NCBI GenBank assembly: GCA_963575645.1
Contig: OY754467.1
Span: forward strand, 32,857,108 to 32,921,107
Direction: 5' to 3'
Source of the DNA: Xanthostigma xanthostigma
Lineage: Eukaryota; Arthropoda; Insecta; Raphidioptera; Raphidiidae
DNA length: 64,000 nucleotides
Part shown: positions 35,901 to 50,900 of the stretch, piece after piece
How the letters are laid out: each line of letters starts with the position of its first letter
Position numbering within the stretch: the stretch's first letter is position 1
The notes under the pieces: generated by a model
Seen by the model: only the letters and a program-made list of their open reading frames with translations
The model's database searches: none
What the model was told of the DNA's origin: nothing
Made by a program: the position numbers and the translations under genes

Positions 35901-38900
35901 AACAGAGTTTATTAATTATTATCCATAGAGTACGAAACAATACATTTACAATAATATTGTAATAGTTGTAATTGAATTTTAATATACATGCATATTATTT
36001 ATGTATATTTTTATTTAATAATAACGGCCCGGTTCGGCTTCGCTCGAATTTGTAGATAGTCACCGTTTTTCGTCGACTTCGTTGCAAAATTGATCTCCAC
36101 AAAAAAGAATTTTATTTTAACGCGATTATATATACAGCTTATGTCGATCCTGAAAGTGCATTATAAATAGTGATGAAAGAATTTTTCAAATAGGTGCGGT
36201 GGTTCCGAATATTATCCTCGACATACACAGAAACTCACAAAATTCATATCCTCTTTATAATATTAGTGTAGCTCTATAGTCAAAGCAGTGGCACGTCAAG
36301 CCGGTGTCGGACAGGCAACCGGATGGCGAGTGGTAATCTGGGCCTTTGAGTAGTACAGAGCCCCCTGGTAGCGGCCAAAGTGACCCCAAATGGACAGGGG
36401 CGGCGATATGGGGGTGGGGCCAATTGAAAATTTCTTGAAAAGGCAACCGGATAAAAATGCGGTAGCATTGAATGAAATACCCTAATTATATAATAAAATT
36501 TTTTTGCCAGCCGAAACACGCGGGCCGTTTTTGCACTAGCGAATAAAAAAAAAGTGAAAAGGCAACCGCTTCAAAATTAGTGAGCATACTTATTGACACC
36601 ACCAAACTGTTGGGGAAAAATTGCCATCCGATCCTGATGGGCAGTTTCGGAGAAACAACCCCTCAAAGTCGCCGGTAAACCCTTTTTTTCGATTGTTTCA
36701 ACAATAGATAAAAAAAAACACTAAAAATTGTTCAAATCGGATGGCATTCGAAGTTTATACTGTCCTAAGTACAAATAATGGTGTGTATCAATGGCATCCG
36801 ACTTCGATTAAATTAACCCCTATTTAGCCACCCCCCAAACCTCATGAAAATAACAATAATGCCATACGCTGCAAAAAATTGTTGAAAATCCTTTTCAATG
36901 AATATTTAACGACTACTTGAACTTTTAAAAGGTCTGTGCATGAAAATGATTTTCAACAATTTTTATAATTAGGGTATTTCATTCAATACTACCGCATTTT
37001 TATCCGGTTGCCTTTTCAAGAAATTTTCAATTTGCCCCACCCCCATATCGCCGCCCCTGTCCATTTGGGGTCACTTTGGCCGCTACCAGGGGGCTCTGTA
37101 CCACTCAAAGGCCCAGATTACCACTCGCCATCCGGTTGCCTGTCCGACACCGGCTTGACGTGCCACTGCTTTGAATAATATATTATATATGCAGTTAACA
37201 AAAACCATAATTTTAAATATTGAAATGTCGAAAAGGGAGTACATATTTATAAAATATAATGAAATGAAAGATTAAGACAGTATTTCGCCAGCTTTTTATC
37301 TTCACTGAAATTTTGAAATCTTGATGGTGGTGGTACGGGTCGATATGGTGGGAGTACGGGTTTCAATTTGAAAGTCATGGTTGTATACTTGTCTATTTAG
37401 CTACATATTTACAAAATAATAAAACATAGAATTAAACAGTGATACAAAATAATTTAATGAGTTTTGTTCAGCACATTTAGACATTTTATCTAAATAAATG
37501 TTTTAAATGTGCTAAATAGCATTGATTAAGTGTGTATCACTGTTCAACTTTACCTCTATTAGGAGACTTAATTATATGCAATTAACGAAATTTGAAAACA
37601 AAATAATTAAATATTTAATGTTAATGAAATATATAAGAAAATCAAAGATGAGCATAATATTTATGGCAACGTTTATCATTGCTGATATTTGTCTCTGCGT
37701 TATTGAAGACAAAATAAAATAAACATTTGGATGCAATTTTTTATTTCAAATATCAATGACCTCGTTTCACGTGAGCTATGTAATAAATATATTTAACGTT
37801 TAAATAATTAATATGAAACTATCTTTTATTATGAATGAATTCCACTATATACCTACTGCGTTAATATTTGATACTTGAAATTATTTTACGTAATGGATTC
37901 CGAGAAATACATTCGATATATTTAGAAATGAGCATTAAAAATAAAATGAAAAGCAGCTATTCTTTTTTCAAAAAAATATATAATTATATATGTTACGGTC
38001 TATACCCGAATTCGGTCAATGGCCGAAATAAATGCGCAAAACTTATAGTTTTGACCAACGGTTATTTCCCAAACCCGAAATCCCACATTTAAACGGGTAT
38101 TGAGTGTTTTAAAATGAGCAAAACTAGTTTTGCGCATATTCAATTGGACAAAACTAGTTCTGTCCATTTCTGAATGGCCAGTACTAGTTCTGTTTCTTTC
38201 ATTCAATCAACGTCGAAATCCGAATACAAATAAGGTTATGTTCTTGTTTATATATTGAATTGTTCTTCTGAATGTTATAATTAATATAATTGAGGGATAT
38301 CCAGTGTAATAATTAAATAAAAATGCAAGGTGAAATCGAGTTTCATCTAGTTCGCCTATTAGAGGCTTCTGATACAAAAAAATGTAATATTATGAGGAAA
38401 CATAATTACCTTACTGAGGTTAAGGAAGCAAATTTGTTGAAAGTTGAATTAAAACCTCTGTCTGCTAAACAATACGAAAGAATAAATAATAAGTATCAGT
38501 GATGTGGAAAGGTTAATTAAAAAACGAAAAGAAGATTCCGATGCCATACTAGTACTGTCCGTTCAGAAATGGGCACAACAAGTTTTGTCCAATTGAAAAT
38601 GCGCAAAACTAGTTTAACTCAATTTATAACAATTAATACCCGTTTAAATGTAAAATTTCGGGTTTGGGAAATATTCGTTGGTAAAAACTAGTTTTGCGCA
38701 TTTATTTCGGTCATTGACCGAATTCGGGTATAGACCGTAACATATATTATAATAAATAGTACCTATGTATGTATAGATTGTTTACTTTGAAAAGTTTTTT
38801 TTTATATATCTTATTTTTCAAATCATCCCTGAGAGGAGTCCGCATACCCCCTTAGAATTATTCTCATGGATACCGGTTTATGAAAGGCTGCTCTAAACTG

Positions 38901-41900
38901 CCCTCTAGAGTCGACACCGTCACAGTCTGAGCGCGATAAACGAAGGGATGGGCGGTATTGAATTACGCGTACAATTTACCTGAGCAAATAGCGCACTGTC
39001 TGTAATTGCGTTTATTTAGACCGAATTCGCCGATGGAAGCAATTATTTTTGTGAAGATTTCACAATTTTATTTACCCACATTCTCATAATGCAGCGTGCG
39101 AGTGTATTTGATTTTTAATGAGTTTGTTTTAGGATTTGTGATGGAATTAATTTATTTCATCTGATGTTTGTAAATACAAGCATCGGATAAATTAAATGAA
39201 TCGTGTAAATACACACCGCATTTAAAAAGAAGATCAAAGCTTAGTTATTTTTTTTTCTATAGGTTGAGAGCGAGCGGGTTTAAAAAAGAAAAGAAAAACT
39301 ATTTTAGTTTTATACGCTTTCTTTGTATAACTAATAAAATAACCAGTTTGGTAACTACCCTAGAACTGGCATTGCCAAGTTGGGTATAGGAAAACTCAAA
39401 TAATTCTTGTAAAAAAAGCTTATAGTCAAATAATGAGTGAGTAAATAAATAAAATAAAAAAAAATAAACTGAGAAAATAGGAAATGTACTCGTTTTCTTT
39501 ATACGCGGTATATTTCCAGAATGTTAATTATGCACATTTTGATTGCTAATATCTCGTTTTACAGACGGTGAAAAAATTTCATTTTTTTAACTTAAATATA
39601 AGACACTTTTATTAACCTTATACTTCAATTTTATTAGATTTCTAAGAAAAGCCGCTTCACGTGTGAACTACCTTAAAATTAATAATAAAAATCGCAGGAT
39701 TGTGGACAAAAAGTTATTTATTTAGTGTACGACGTTTCGTCTGTATATTTAGACTTTTTCAAGTACAAATGTGAAAATTTAATACATTTTAAACAATAAA
39801 AATAAATAAAAATAAATACGAAAGTTAGTTCAATTTCATAACATAATTATTATACTAACTACTTAAATTTTGAGTATCTGTTCTGTAATTTATTAATAGA
39901 ATTGTTTTTTCTAATAAATAAATAACTTTTTGTCCACAATCCTGCGATTTTTATTAATAATTATCTCGATGGACACGATATCTAATATATATCTACCTTA
40001 AAATGTTTTTTTACATATATATTTTATTAGAAATTATGATAGAATCTGTTGTCAACAAAGTTTTCCATATTTTTTTACGTAGCATAACAAATCAAAAACG
40101 TAAATTATGGGCACTATAATACATATATTTCTTTATAATAGGTATTAACTTCTTGTATTATTTCGACTAGAATCATCTAAAATGATCGTTAGCAAATTTC
40201 ACTACTTGCGACTGAAAAGTTTTCCAACCGAAACGATTCCTTTATATTTTTAAAAGAAACAAATTGGATATAAACTTGTAAATGCTAACGAGATTTATGC
40301 ATATAGAGGCTTTTACCATCTCTGAGACGCTTTGATCGTGTCGGATATCTTTAATGGGCACAGTTGAACATTATCAATAATTCAAAAGTCTCGTTATTGA
40401 CGCTTTTAAATTCCCAAACAATTATTCTGTGCTGAGAATAATGTTTAAGTTAAATTTGCACGTGTTACTCACTGTGAGCTATTCTCTCTTTCCCTCTCTC
40501 TCTCTGTGTGTGTGTGTAATTACACAGAACGAACTTTCCGGCGACGATAATCACAATCTAACTGACTTTCAATTTCACTTTCGTACATTATTTCTTTTGT
40601 GTTTATTGAACCAAAAAAAAATATTTATACTATTTTTATACAGAAATTCGATTATCATTTATGCAGAACAGAGTAGTATTTATAAAATTACAGTAGGTAT
40701 ATTACACCACACTGGTCGAAAGTTTGATATCCTTGCACTGCACGCCATGATGCGCGAGGCGAGCCGAGGGTATCATGGCGCGCAGTGCAAGGTATAAAAC
40801 TTTCGACCAGTGTGGTGTATATACTATAGTTTTATAAATAATACTCAGTTCAAGTGTATACTATTTTTCTTCATACCTCGGTCGTAAGTACGCTTATTAA
40901 ATGACATTAATTAATTACATAAAAACACAGATAAAATCCAAGCAAGCAGCTTTGAAGTTAAATTCGTAAAAACACGAATGCCAGCTGTTCGCGACTATTA
41001 TCTAAATGTAATAGGATTGCTATGGAAATGACATATAAACAACAGTTGATAGGTTATTTTTTCTTTACTGCCGCCCGAACGTACGTACTTCCCGCATCTG
41101 TAATCCCACCAATGCGTAAATGATAGACTTTCTGCCTTACAATTGATGCCAAAAGTATGTATTTTCGATCGAGGTTTGATGAAAAATAGATTTAAAGGCC
41201 TCTTCCTATCAAAAGATTATCTGCAGTTTCGTATCGGTTCACTAAATGAAAACTCTTCACTTTTCGAATATACAAGGTATAATTTTGTCATATTATTGTA
41301 TTCGAAATCTCTTCCTAATAAATTTATAAGCTGTTGAAGTTCTAGATGTTTTATTGAATATTTTGTATACCAGTACTGCAATTTTGATAGTAATTATTTT
41401 GAACAGAAAAAAAATTGGTTGTCTGTAAAGTCGGTTTACGGACGATAGTTTTACGTGATAACGTATTCCGTAATACATAACCTAAATTTATATAATAATT
41501 ACAATAATTCGAATCTATGATATTGCATCTTTCGCTTCAAATTTAGGTAAATTTTATTAAGTAGAATAATAAAACACTATAAAAAGTACACTATTATTAT
41601 ATAAAAAACAACTATGGCATGTATCTCTTTTGCGCATGCGCCGATTTTCCCCAAAGAATTTACAAAAATTTCTAGTAAAAATAGATAGAGTAAAAACCGT
41701 TTTAAAAACTATATTATTATTATATATAACATCATTATAAGAGATATATTCTTTTACGCGTGCGCCGATGTTCCCCAAAAACAATAGGCCACTTTATATT
41801 TGCATATCAAACATCCTCCCAAAATTTGGTTTCAATCCGCTTATCCTTGGTGTCGGAATGATAAGAAATGTCAAAAGTGACGTTTGCAACTTACAAAGTA

Positions 41901-44900
41901 TTATGTTCTAATAATAATTAGTTATTCCAATAGTTAACTTAGAAGGCTTTGCTTTTCACAAAATACTAATGTCAAAAAATAAACATTAGAAATGCAGCCG
42001 TTTTCATGTTAAGATAAGACATACGTTATTTTCTAATTTCCATGTACGGCAAACAAAGACGACCGACTGCGTCGCGCGCGCGCCATGCAATAGACAACAA
42101 TGCATTTATACAGCTATTTTTCTATATAAATTTGTATAAAATATTTTTCTATATAAATTTGTATAAAAAAACTGTTTAGGCAAATTCTGTTATACGAAAT
42201 CTATGTAAAATGTTCTCCTCTTTCGTTTAAGACTGGTTTCAAACCGATCTGATTTAAATTGAGCGAGAAATTAGCAAAAAACGTTACGCGTTAGGAACGT
42301 TAGGAACGTTAGGCGTTATGCGTTACGCGTTATGCGTTACGCGTTACGCGTTACGAACGTTACACTTTTTCGAACATGCAGCCGGTGTTTTATCAATTTA
42401 TAAGATTGGTGATTCATCAATTTATAAGACGTTATCACGTCAAAATGCAGGAAACCTTACCGACAAAATAGTGTATTTGGTAATATACATGTTTGACTTT
42501 TTCTCGCGTAACAGTGCAAAAAATTAGAACAGTTTGGTGGTAAAAAGTTATTTATCACTAAACTATTCCAATTTTTTTCTCGTCTATTAATTGATCGACT
42601 CACTTCAAATTTAGCACAAACTTTTTGACATATTAAAACAATTAAATAATAAATAGCGAGCTCTCTGTGCCATTTTTAATTGTAAGATTTTTTTTATTCT
42701 TCACTGCCTGAAGGGTAGTCACTATTCGTGGGACAGTCATCATATTTTAATAAAATATGTGTCTATGCATATTGCATAAGCTATATCATATTCAAATTTC
42801 ATTCATATGCGTCGTATAAGCTACATGTCATGTCATCAAAGGCAAAATATCTAATCAAAAATATTTCACGACATAATATCAAATACAAAAATATACAATG
42901 TCACAATATTTTTTTCTAAAATATCCATAAACACAAAATTATCAGATGTAAATAACTGTTTTAATAATTTGATAATAATCCATCCAAAGCTACAAAAAAT
43001 GGGGGTGATGGCCTTCTGGAAGGAATGGGAATAAAAAGACGATTATCAAAAAATATACACATTAAAAAATTACCAGTTGAAAGATTTTGATTGCAGATGA
43101 TCTGGAAATTTTTATGCGGATAGTTTTACACTAAACTTACGCACTGTATATATAATGAACTATCACGTAAGATCTAAGATGCTTCGATTTCATTGAAAAG
43201 AGATGTCTAACGTGAATAACAAAAAATCACTTGAATATTTTCTATTGAAAAATGTAACTACCTATATTTTTTTCACCTATTATTGACATTGAATGTTTCA
43301 TCTGCTTTGTAAGGGTACATTTAACGCATTGAAATAGAGGCGAGACACTTTTTTTCTACTTATTTTTCAAAAAAAGCTAGACTATTCTTTTGATTTATTA
43401 TTTTACTGATAGATAATGAAAAATGATTGTCGAGACATCGACCTATGTATGAAACACATAAACCAGATGTTCTCAAACTTAAAATATGTTGTAGGTATAT
43501 ATTAGATATCGTGTCCATCGATAATAATTAATAATTTTCTTATTAATTATGTTGTAGGTATTAGAATCCTTACTGCACTGTTATTTTATCATTCTAATCT
43601 TTTTTATTTTTTTTTTTTAAATATTTAGTTTAGAATAAAATAATTAACTACAAATTCGATAGATACATTTGAAAAAAGATCAGTCGCATTGTTATATGCA
43701 TTACAAGGTATTTATAAAAAATATTCACATTAATTATGTTCCAAAGTCTCATAAACCGGACTTTGTAGCCTATTGAAATTAGACAAATAAAGAATCAATT
43801 TACCAAAAATTCTCTCAAAAAATGGTTATTATCATTCGTGTAGATAACAAAATGCTCTACAATTTTCAATTTCCTTTTCTATGGTGAATAATAATTTTAT
43901 TGAAACTGATGCACTAGTTTTCGAATTAGAAGCTAGCAGACGAAACAAATATTTTTTTCGAAAACGCGATATTTCTACTTGACGTCGAAAATTATAAAAA
44001 CTGCTCGTAAAATAATTTCGTGAAGCTTCGAAAATATCAAGTAAATTTTACAATACGAACATTTCTTGGAAGGCAGCCAGTAAATGAAAATGCTGCTCGC
44101 GCAAAAATAGCAATGGAACCCACATATCAGTACTTTGAGGAAATGTCTTAAAACATAGACGTAAGGAACACACATTTTAGAATCTCTGACTTGGAGCCCT
44201 TCAGAGTGCGTATCTGGAAACCTATACTACTCGCATATTTTCTATTGCAGGTTGAGCGTACACTTATTTCGATAAAATAACAACTGCTAAGTATCATATA
44301 TCACCATTTTTCAAATGAATTTGATTTATCATCCACAATATTTCTATATTCGTTGATAGCTGCTTTTAATCTGATTTTGATTTTCCTATTTTCTTTTGTG
44401 TATTACACCTGTAACATCTGTTGTTTGTAATAGCAAGCGATAATCTAATTTGACAGAAAGTAATTTTTCATAATCTATAAAAAATCGAGCCAATTAGACG
44501 ACCAACCCAACACAACGTCGAAAATACTGACATTAATTGATATATTAATAAATGAAATAAAGTTTCTGCTAATGCGTGCGACGACGCGAATAGCAGCTAG
44601 TATAATAAATATTTAAATTACATTTAATCTCCTTTGTTTTCATGGTTACATATGCTTATCACAAGTCAAAAAAGACTATGCGTCAAAAATTGCGACCTGT
44701 AGAGCTCGGACGTACGTACGTACGTACAGACCGACCGACAACTGTTCGCAATTTTCAGTGTCGTGAACGTAAAATTTATAACAAGACCAACACTACTCTC
44801 AATGTCCGCAGATATGGAAGTTATTTTGACATTCATGTAAATGTAAAATATCTTCAGAAACTTATTAATAATCCATTCACCTTGTATAGTTTCGTCGACA

Positions 44901-47900
44901 TTTATATTCAACTCCCTTGCTTCTCCAATTTCATAATTGTAGCTCCATAATATAATGTAGGTACCTACAACATTGTTATTCTATCTTTTAACTGTAGTGG
45001 CAGTTGACTCTGTCCTCTCCCGAGATCTGTAATAAGATTCATAATAATATGACGTTGTATTATAGTACCTACGTACATTTTGAGCAACTATTATAATTAT
45101 TATAATTGTTCTTTAACATTAACAATTCAACAATCGCGTTTTGTCTTTCCTAAACCGTGTTTTAGACGGGAACAGGAGTGCTTTATGAAAGTAAAGGATT
45201 TAAACTTCTCGAATATTAACGACAAGAGGGCTGATTCTCCAAAAAATTACAAAAGCAGATTATTGTGTAGTGTGTCACGTGATAGCCAATTTTCGCACCC
45301 TCATATAAGACTGTTTATCCACCAAATTTTTAAAATGTCGGCATCTCTGAACGACAGCCATTTCTAACAAAATTTTGGTTATGGGATTTCCTACTCTCAA
45401 TTAAATGAATTTAAGTTTATAGGTACGTTTTCACGAAAAACTCTAAAGTTACTGGGCTCTTTATTATAATAGCTCTGTTTCAATCTCTGTGCAAACCGTC
45501 AGGACCCTCGCGCCCCAAAGTGCGATTTGTGCGATGCTCGCGGACGGCACATTCAAGGGGCGGCAAATGGCCTAGTTGTGTTATGTTTTTTGTACTGTAG
45601 GTATAGAAAAAATATATAACTGATATTATATCAATTTTATTTGCATACTCAAGCCTGCGTGAAAACTCTTACGAGTAGTTATTTATTTTTTAATGAAATT
45701 CGAATTCGAAATATTTCGCGCGCAGTTTTCGATTCGATAGCTAATTCACATCAGCGCGTAGACAGGGCGCCCCTATCGGGAGACTCCCGCGTATGTTTAT
45801 ATCTTGAATTTTCTTGTCGATTCCTGCAAGAGTGCGAGTGAAGTAAAGTATTTTTCAATCAACAAATACTTTTTTACGTAAGACTTGTGCACCTGAATGA
45901 TATAATTAATAATATATTCTTTCCCTCATGTGAGTGTAGTACGGAAAAAATTGCAAGTTAATTCCAGGGGATTCACATTCAGTCGTAATGGTTAGTTGGT
46001 AGGTATTTATTCATAGTCATGCGCAGTAGCTAAAATGAAACTGTTTGTGTCGGTTTCAGAACAAGTGTTAGCTACTGCGCATGAGTGTGGCGGTTCTGTT
46101 ACCCGTTCGACTCATGTACCTCTTCATCGTTAACCACTATACCTACCTACGTCATACTTAAGAAAAATCTATTTCACTCGAATTACTTAGTTTCCTTTTA
46201 AAATTCCGTAGACTGTGATACATTCTTAAATGAAGCTGCGTTCGCGTCAGTCTTCTGTTTTAGTATTCCAACGGCAACGCGATGATTCTTAGGGCTATCA
46301 GAGTAAAATGACATGCCCCAGGAGAGGCATTTATCTGTCGATAGCTGCTCTGTATGTATAACTACGCGAGATTGTTAGAGAGAGCGCGCGTGTTCATGAC
46401 GATATTTGGATCTTGGGAAGAATTAAGGACATTATGTAATCTGATAATACCGGAGGAGAGACTCTATTCGCTGGGTGCGTGACGGCAGCACCGCCTACCG
46501 TCCGCAATTTTTCATGTTCTTAATCTTATAACATGTCATACGAGCATTTTTTAAGTAACTGTAATACACCTTTAATTATCGAAGTTTTTATACCCAGTCA
46601 AGTAGATACTGCAGTGTTTATGTTGTTTCACTGAAAAAAACGTATTGAGTATAATTATTATTTAGAAAAATGTAAAAAAAATATATTATTCCACGTTTAC
46701 TTCCACGAGGACTACTAGCGCCGCTAGCGGGCAATAAAGTTGGATTGAACTACCTTGTTATAGATGTTTTGAACCGCGAAGGTCCTTACTAAACGATATG
46801 GCGGGGAACGCGACGAAAACGAAATATTATGACGGTCACATGAAAGCATGGGCTGTAGCCGTTGCATGATTTATTGCTTATTTAGTCCACAGTTCACGCT
46901 GTTCGATTCAGTTGTCCTCACTTATATACTCTATACCCGGCCATTAAAACCTTTAAAATACGATATGCACATAAGTGTTGTCGATATGGTAGCAATGGAA
47001 ATCATTAATGCATTGCAGAAAATCGTTCTACCTAAAAAGCCGGGCGCCCAAGGGAGATTCGTATGCATTTTGTATGGAATGATTTTCTGTATTAATGATT
47101 CCCATAGCTACTATATCAATTAAATGAAATTCACTGTATATAGGTTGTGTGCACGAAGCCTATTAGCGCCGCTAGTGGGTAATAGAGAATTATTGAACTA
47201 ACTTTTTATGGAAATCGCGACATGTTTCTATGGAGATAAGTCAAAAACTTTAGTTGGCCATGATGTGTCAAAAAAAAAATGTAATAAGAAAAACTGATGT
47301 TAATTTGTTTACACTGACAGCGGAATGTCAAATTAGGGCGCCAATGGTCTTTATTTTACTTAAATCGCCATCAGCGCAACAGCCCGGAACACATCGCTTA
47401 GTTTTCCTATGTTTTCTTTGTAATTAAAAAACTTTATAAAATTATAACTATTTTCACTTTTAATAAACATTGCTCACTGACATACGGAAAATTGGAGTTC
47501 GAAGTTTCCCCTAGTGCTCACCACAAACGCTCGCATCGAAAAATTTGTAGCTCCGCCTCCGTGCAAATAGTCCATATTCAGTTTTTAACGGTAACATGTA
47601 CATTGTAAGAAACATGATACAAAACAGAAAAAATAAACGTCATTTTTAAGTGTCAAATTGTGACATTTCGTAAATATTTTACATCTTTTTGTTTCTAAAT
47701 GTGCATAGTTCAGCTCACATAATATTTCATCGGGAAACATATAAATAAAAACAATAACCCCACGCAGACCTGGCAAGCGCAGACCCATTATACTGATTTA
47801 TAACATTGCATACATAACTATTATTGCATTTGTTCAGAAGCCAACTTTGCTTTTTCGGCTACAGTCGACTTCACACATGAACTTTTATAAAAAGCCAGTT

Positions 47901-50900
47901 AGTATTCAGAGGTCATACTTTTTTTAAAAATATAAATCATTGTGCTTTTACATTTTTTAATTTACCATTTATTTAAAATGAAATACCTTTGTACGTGCCC
48001 CAAACATTTTCAAATTTGCGTGTGTGAGAAAAGAAAACGAGAAATTTCGTTCAACATTTTGTGTTTATTTCACTTATCTAATACCAGTCTAAACTCCCAT
48101 GACACAAAAAGTTACCCCAAGAACACCTCAAAATTATAAAGTGAAAATGGCTGAAAAACATGTCAGAAACATGTTACGCCCGCCAGACTAGTAAAAATTT
48201 GTTAATTATTATTTTTTATGAATTTTTGAATTTAAAAAAGAAAACATGATTTTACTTTCCAAAACACCTGCTGGATATTTATACAATTTGTAGTAAATAA
48301 TGTACCATTTTTGAAAAAATTTGTCTGGCTGACAATTTTTGTTAATAAATTTGTCAGGCTTCATTTGTTACAAATTTTTTTTTATGAAGTCTGTCACAGT
48401 AAAAAACATTTTTTTGCTGACAGACCAATTTTTATGCATAAAATAGATGTCAAACCTTCTTTCAGAAAAAAATTAAGGTAGTGTTTTGACACGGCCCTTG
48501 TAAAAGCTGATTTGTTTATGAAAAAACGCTGTCACCGCGCTTAAAAATTGAATCTGGCATGGTAAAAAACAAAATTTTGATGAAAAATGATTAAAGTATA
48601 TAAAAGGGATCTACCGTATTAATTTAGAATTAAAAAAAAAACATTTTTTTCTAGTTAGCAACGATTATACCATATTTTTTCATTAATAAATGTGGTCGCA
48701 TTTAATGAAAAAATATGGTATAATCGTTGCTAACTAGAAAAAAAATTTTCTTTTATTCCAAATTAATACGGTAGATCCATTTTATATACTTTAATCATTT
48801 TTCATCAAAATATTGTTTTTTACCATGCCAGATTCAATGTTGAAGCGCCGTGACATTTTTTTTTCATAAACACATCAGCTTTTACAAGGGCCGTGTCAAA
48901 ACACTACCTTAATTTTTTTCTGAAAGAAGGTTTGACATCTATTTTATGCATAAAAATTGGTCTGTCAGCGAGAAAATGTTTTTTACTATGATAGACTTCA
49001 TAAAAAAAATTTATAACAAATGAAGTCTGACCAATTTATTAACAAAAATTGTCAGCCAGGACAAGTTGTATTAGATAGAAGAGATCTTAAACTTTATTTA
49101 AAAAAAAATTCAAGGAGGTGTTATGAAATGCATTTTCATAAAAAAAATAATGTATAACAAATGAAGTCTGACAAATTTATTAACAAAAATGGTCAGCCAG
49201 ACAAATTTGTTCAAAAATGGTACATTATTTACTACAAATTGTATAAATTTCAAGCAGGTGTTTTGGAAAGTAAAATCATGTTTTTTTTTTTAAATTCAAA
49301 AATTCATAAAAAATAACAATTAACAAATTTTTACTAGTCTGGCGGGCGTAACATGTTTCTGACATGTTTTTCAGCCATTTTCACTTTATAATTTTGAGGT
49401 GTTCTTGGGGTCACTTTTTGTGTCATGGGAGCTTAAACTATACATTGTGTGTCTACATTTAAAAAAAATACCTTTGAGACGTCTATTTTAAAACCATGTC
49501 TGCCTACATATTATATGATTGATCAAACAAAATAATAATGACATGTAAATTAGTGCCTTTGTTTAAATATAAATTTAAATACTAATTTCTAATGATATAA
49601 TTTTTTATTCTGAGGAACACTACAATAGTCTTAAAAATCAATACAAATATAAATGACTATTCAAAAAGAACCGTTTTATTTTTTGCACCGGAGTGTATAA
49701 AGATTTGTAGGTACTACATACCGTGGGCTATAAAATCGTATTAAGTTCGAAATTTTCTGTATTTTCAGACGATTGTTTAATAGGATTACATGGAATTGAA
49801 GAAACTCAGATGCTATTTGCTAAAATTGACATATTTTTCGTTGAACATATTAATTTTTTCTGACTGTATTCAGTTGATTTATATTAAAAATATGGAAGTA
49901 TTAAATTCCTTTTGTCATACCGAACAAACCGTGCGGCTGCTAACATTGGAAGCGCATAATGTCACTTATATACAGAATGTTTTCGATCTACTTACTCAAT
50001 TTTTAAGGATGATGATACTGCGGTCAAAAGAAGATGAGTAGTGACAAACCCCTTAGTAAAAGCTAAATGATAATTTTACTGTACTTTCCCATATTAGCAC
50101 AACGTCAACTAAAGGCCGCTGCACACGAAGCTGGGTTTGCCGCTAGATTCCTTGCTGGATTTAACTGCTAGTTTTCAAGCGTCGGTTTTTGTGATGGTTT
50201 TTATGTGTTGGCTTCTCACGATGCATGTTATTAAATTTGCTTTGTAGATGAGTTTGGTGCGCGCGCAGTGATAGAATGTTAACAAAAGTGGACGTTTATT
50301 GTCTCTGAACAGAACACATTCTATGGAGCGATGTTTGTTTGCGGGCGTTTGTCCATGTCGCCCACTGACAAGAAACTGCTTCCTGATTGTGCTTGCTCAA
50401 AACAGGCAGACGAATTTTGAATTCGATCTTGTCACCTCGCAGGCGAGCCCGCAGTGACGTCATTTCCATCTTCATATAACCCGCACGGCAGCCAGTCCAT
50501 GTCCCAGCAGTGTTTCTAGCGGCAAAACCAGCCTCGTGTGCAGCGGCGTTTATAGAGTACAGTCAGTCTCGAACACACAGTATATTATGTCTCGTACGTT
50601 GAAATGGTGCAGCGTGCGATATTAAGAGCCCTGATGGGATCGTGTGGAATTGTATTGTTGAATTCCTATTATATTATTTAGTCAGACGTGTCACTCCGGT
50701 TAAGTACAGGGTGAAGCTCCGGGATGGAGTGGTTTTCAGAACGATACTGTAGGCTTCATTTTAGGCATACTATAAAAAAATATCAATAAACACAGCTTAA
50801 CAATTTCAATTTATGAGAAGTGGTGTTCAATACAAAATGGAACACTTATGCGAGATCACTTCGATGGTCGTACATCTGTCTCAGGCGATTTTCACTGAAA

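Noticed and set aside
49767-49862. Coding-like stretch considered as an alternative exon of the NPDC1-like gene
   Set aside because: With the phase of intron 4 the frame hits a stop after ten codons, so it cannot be joined to exon 4.
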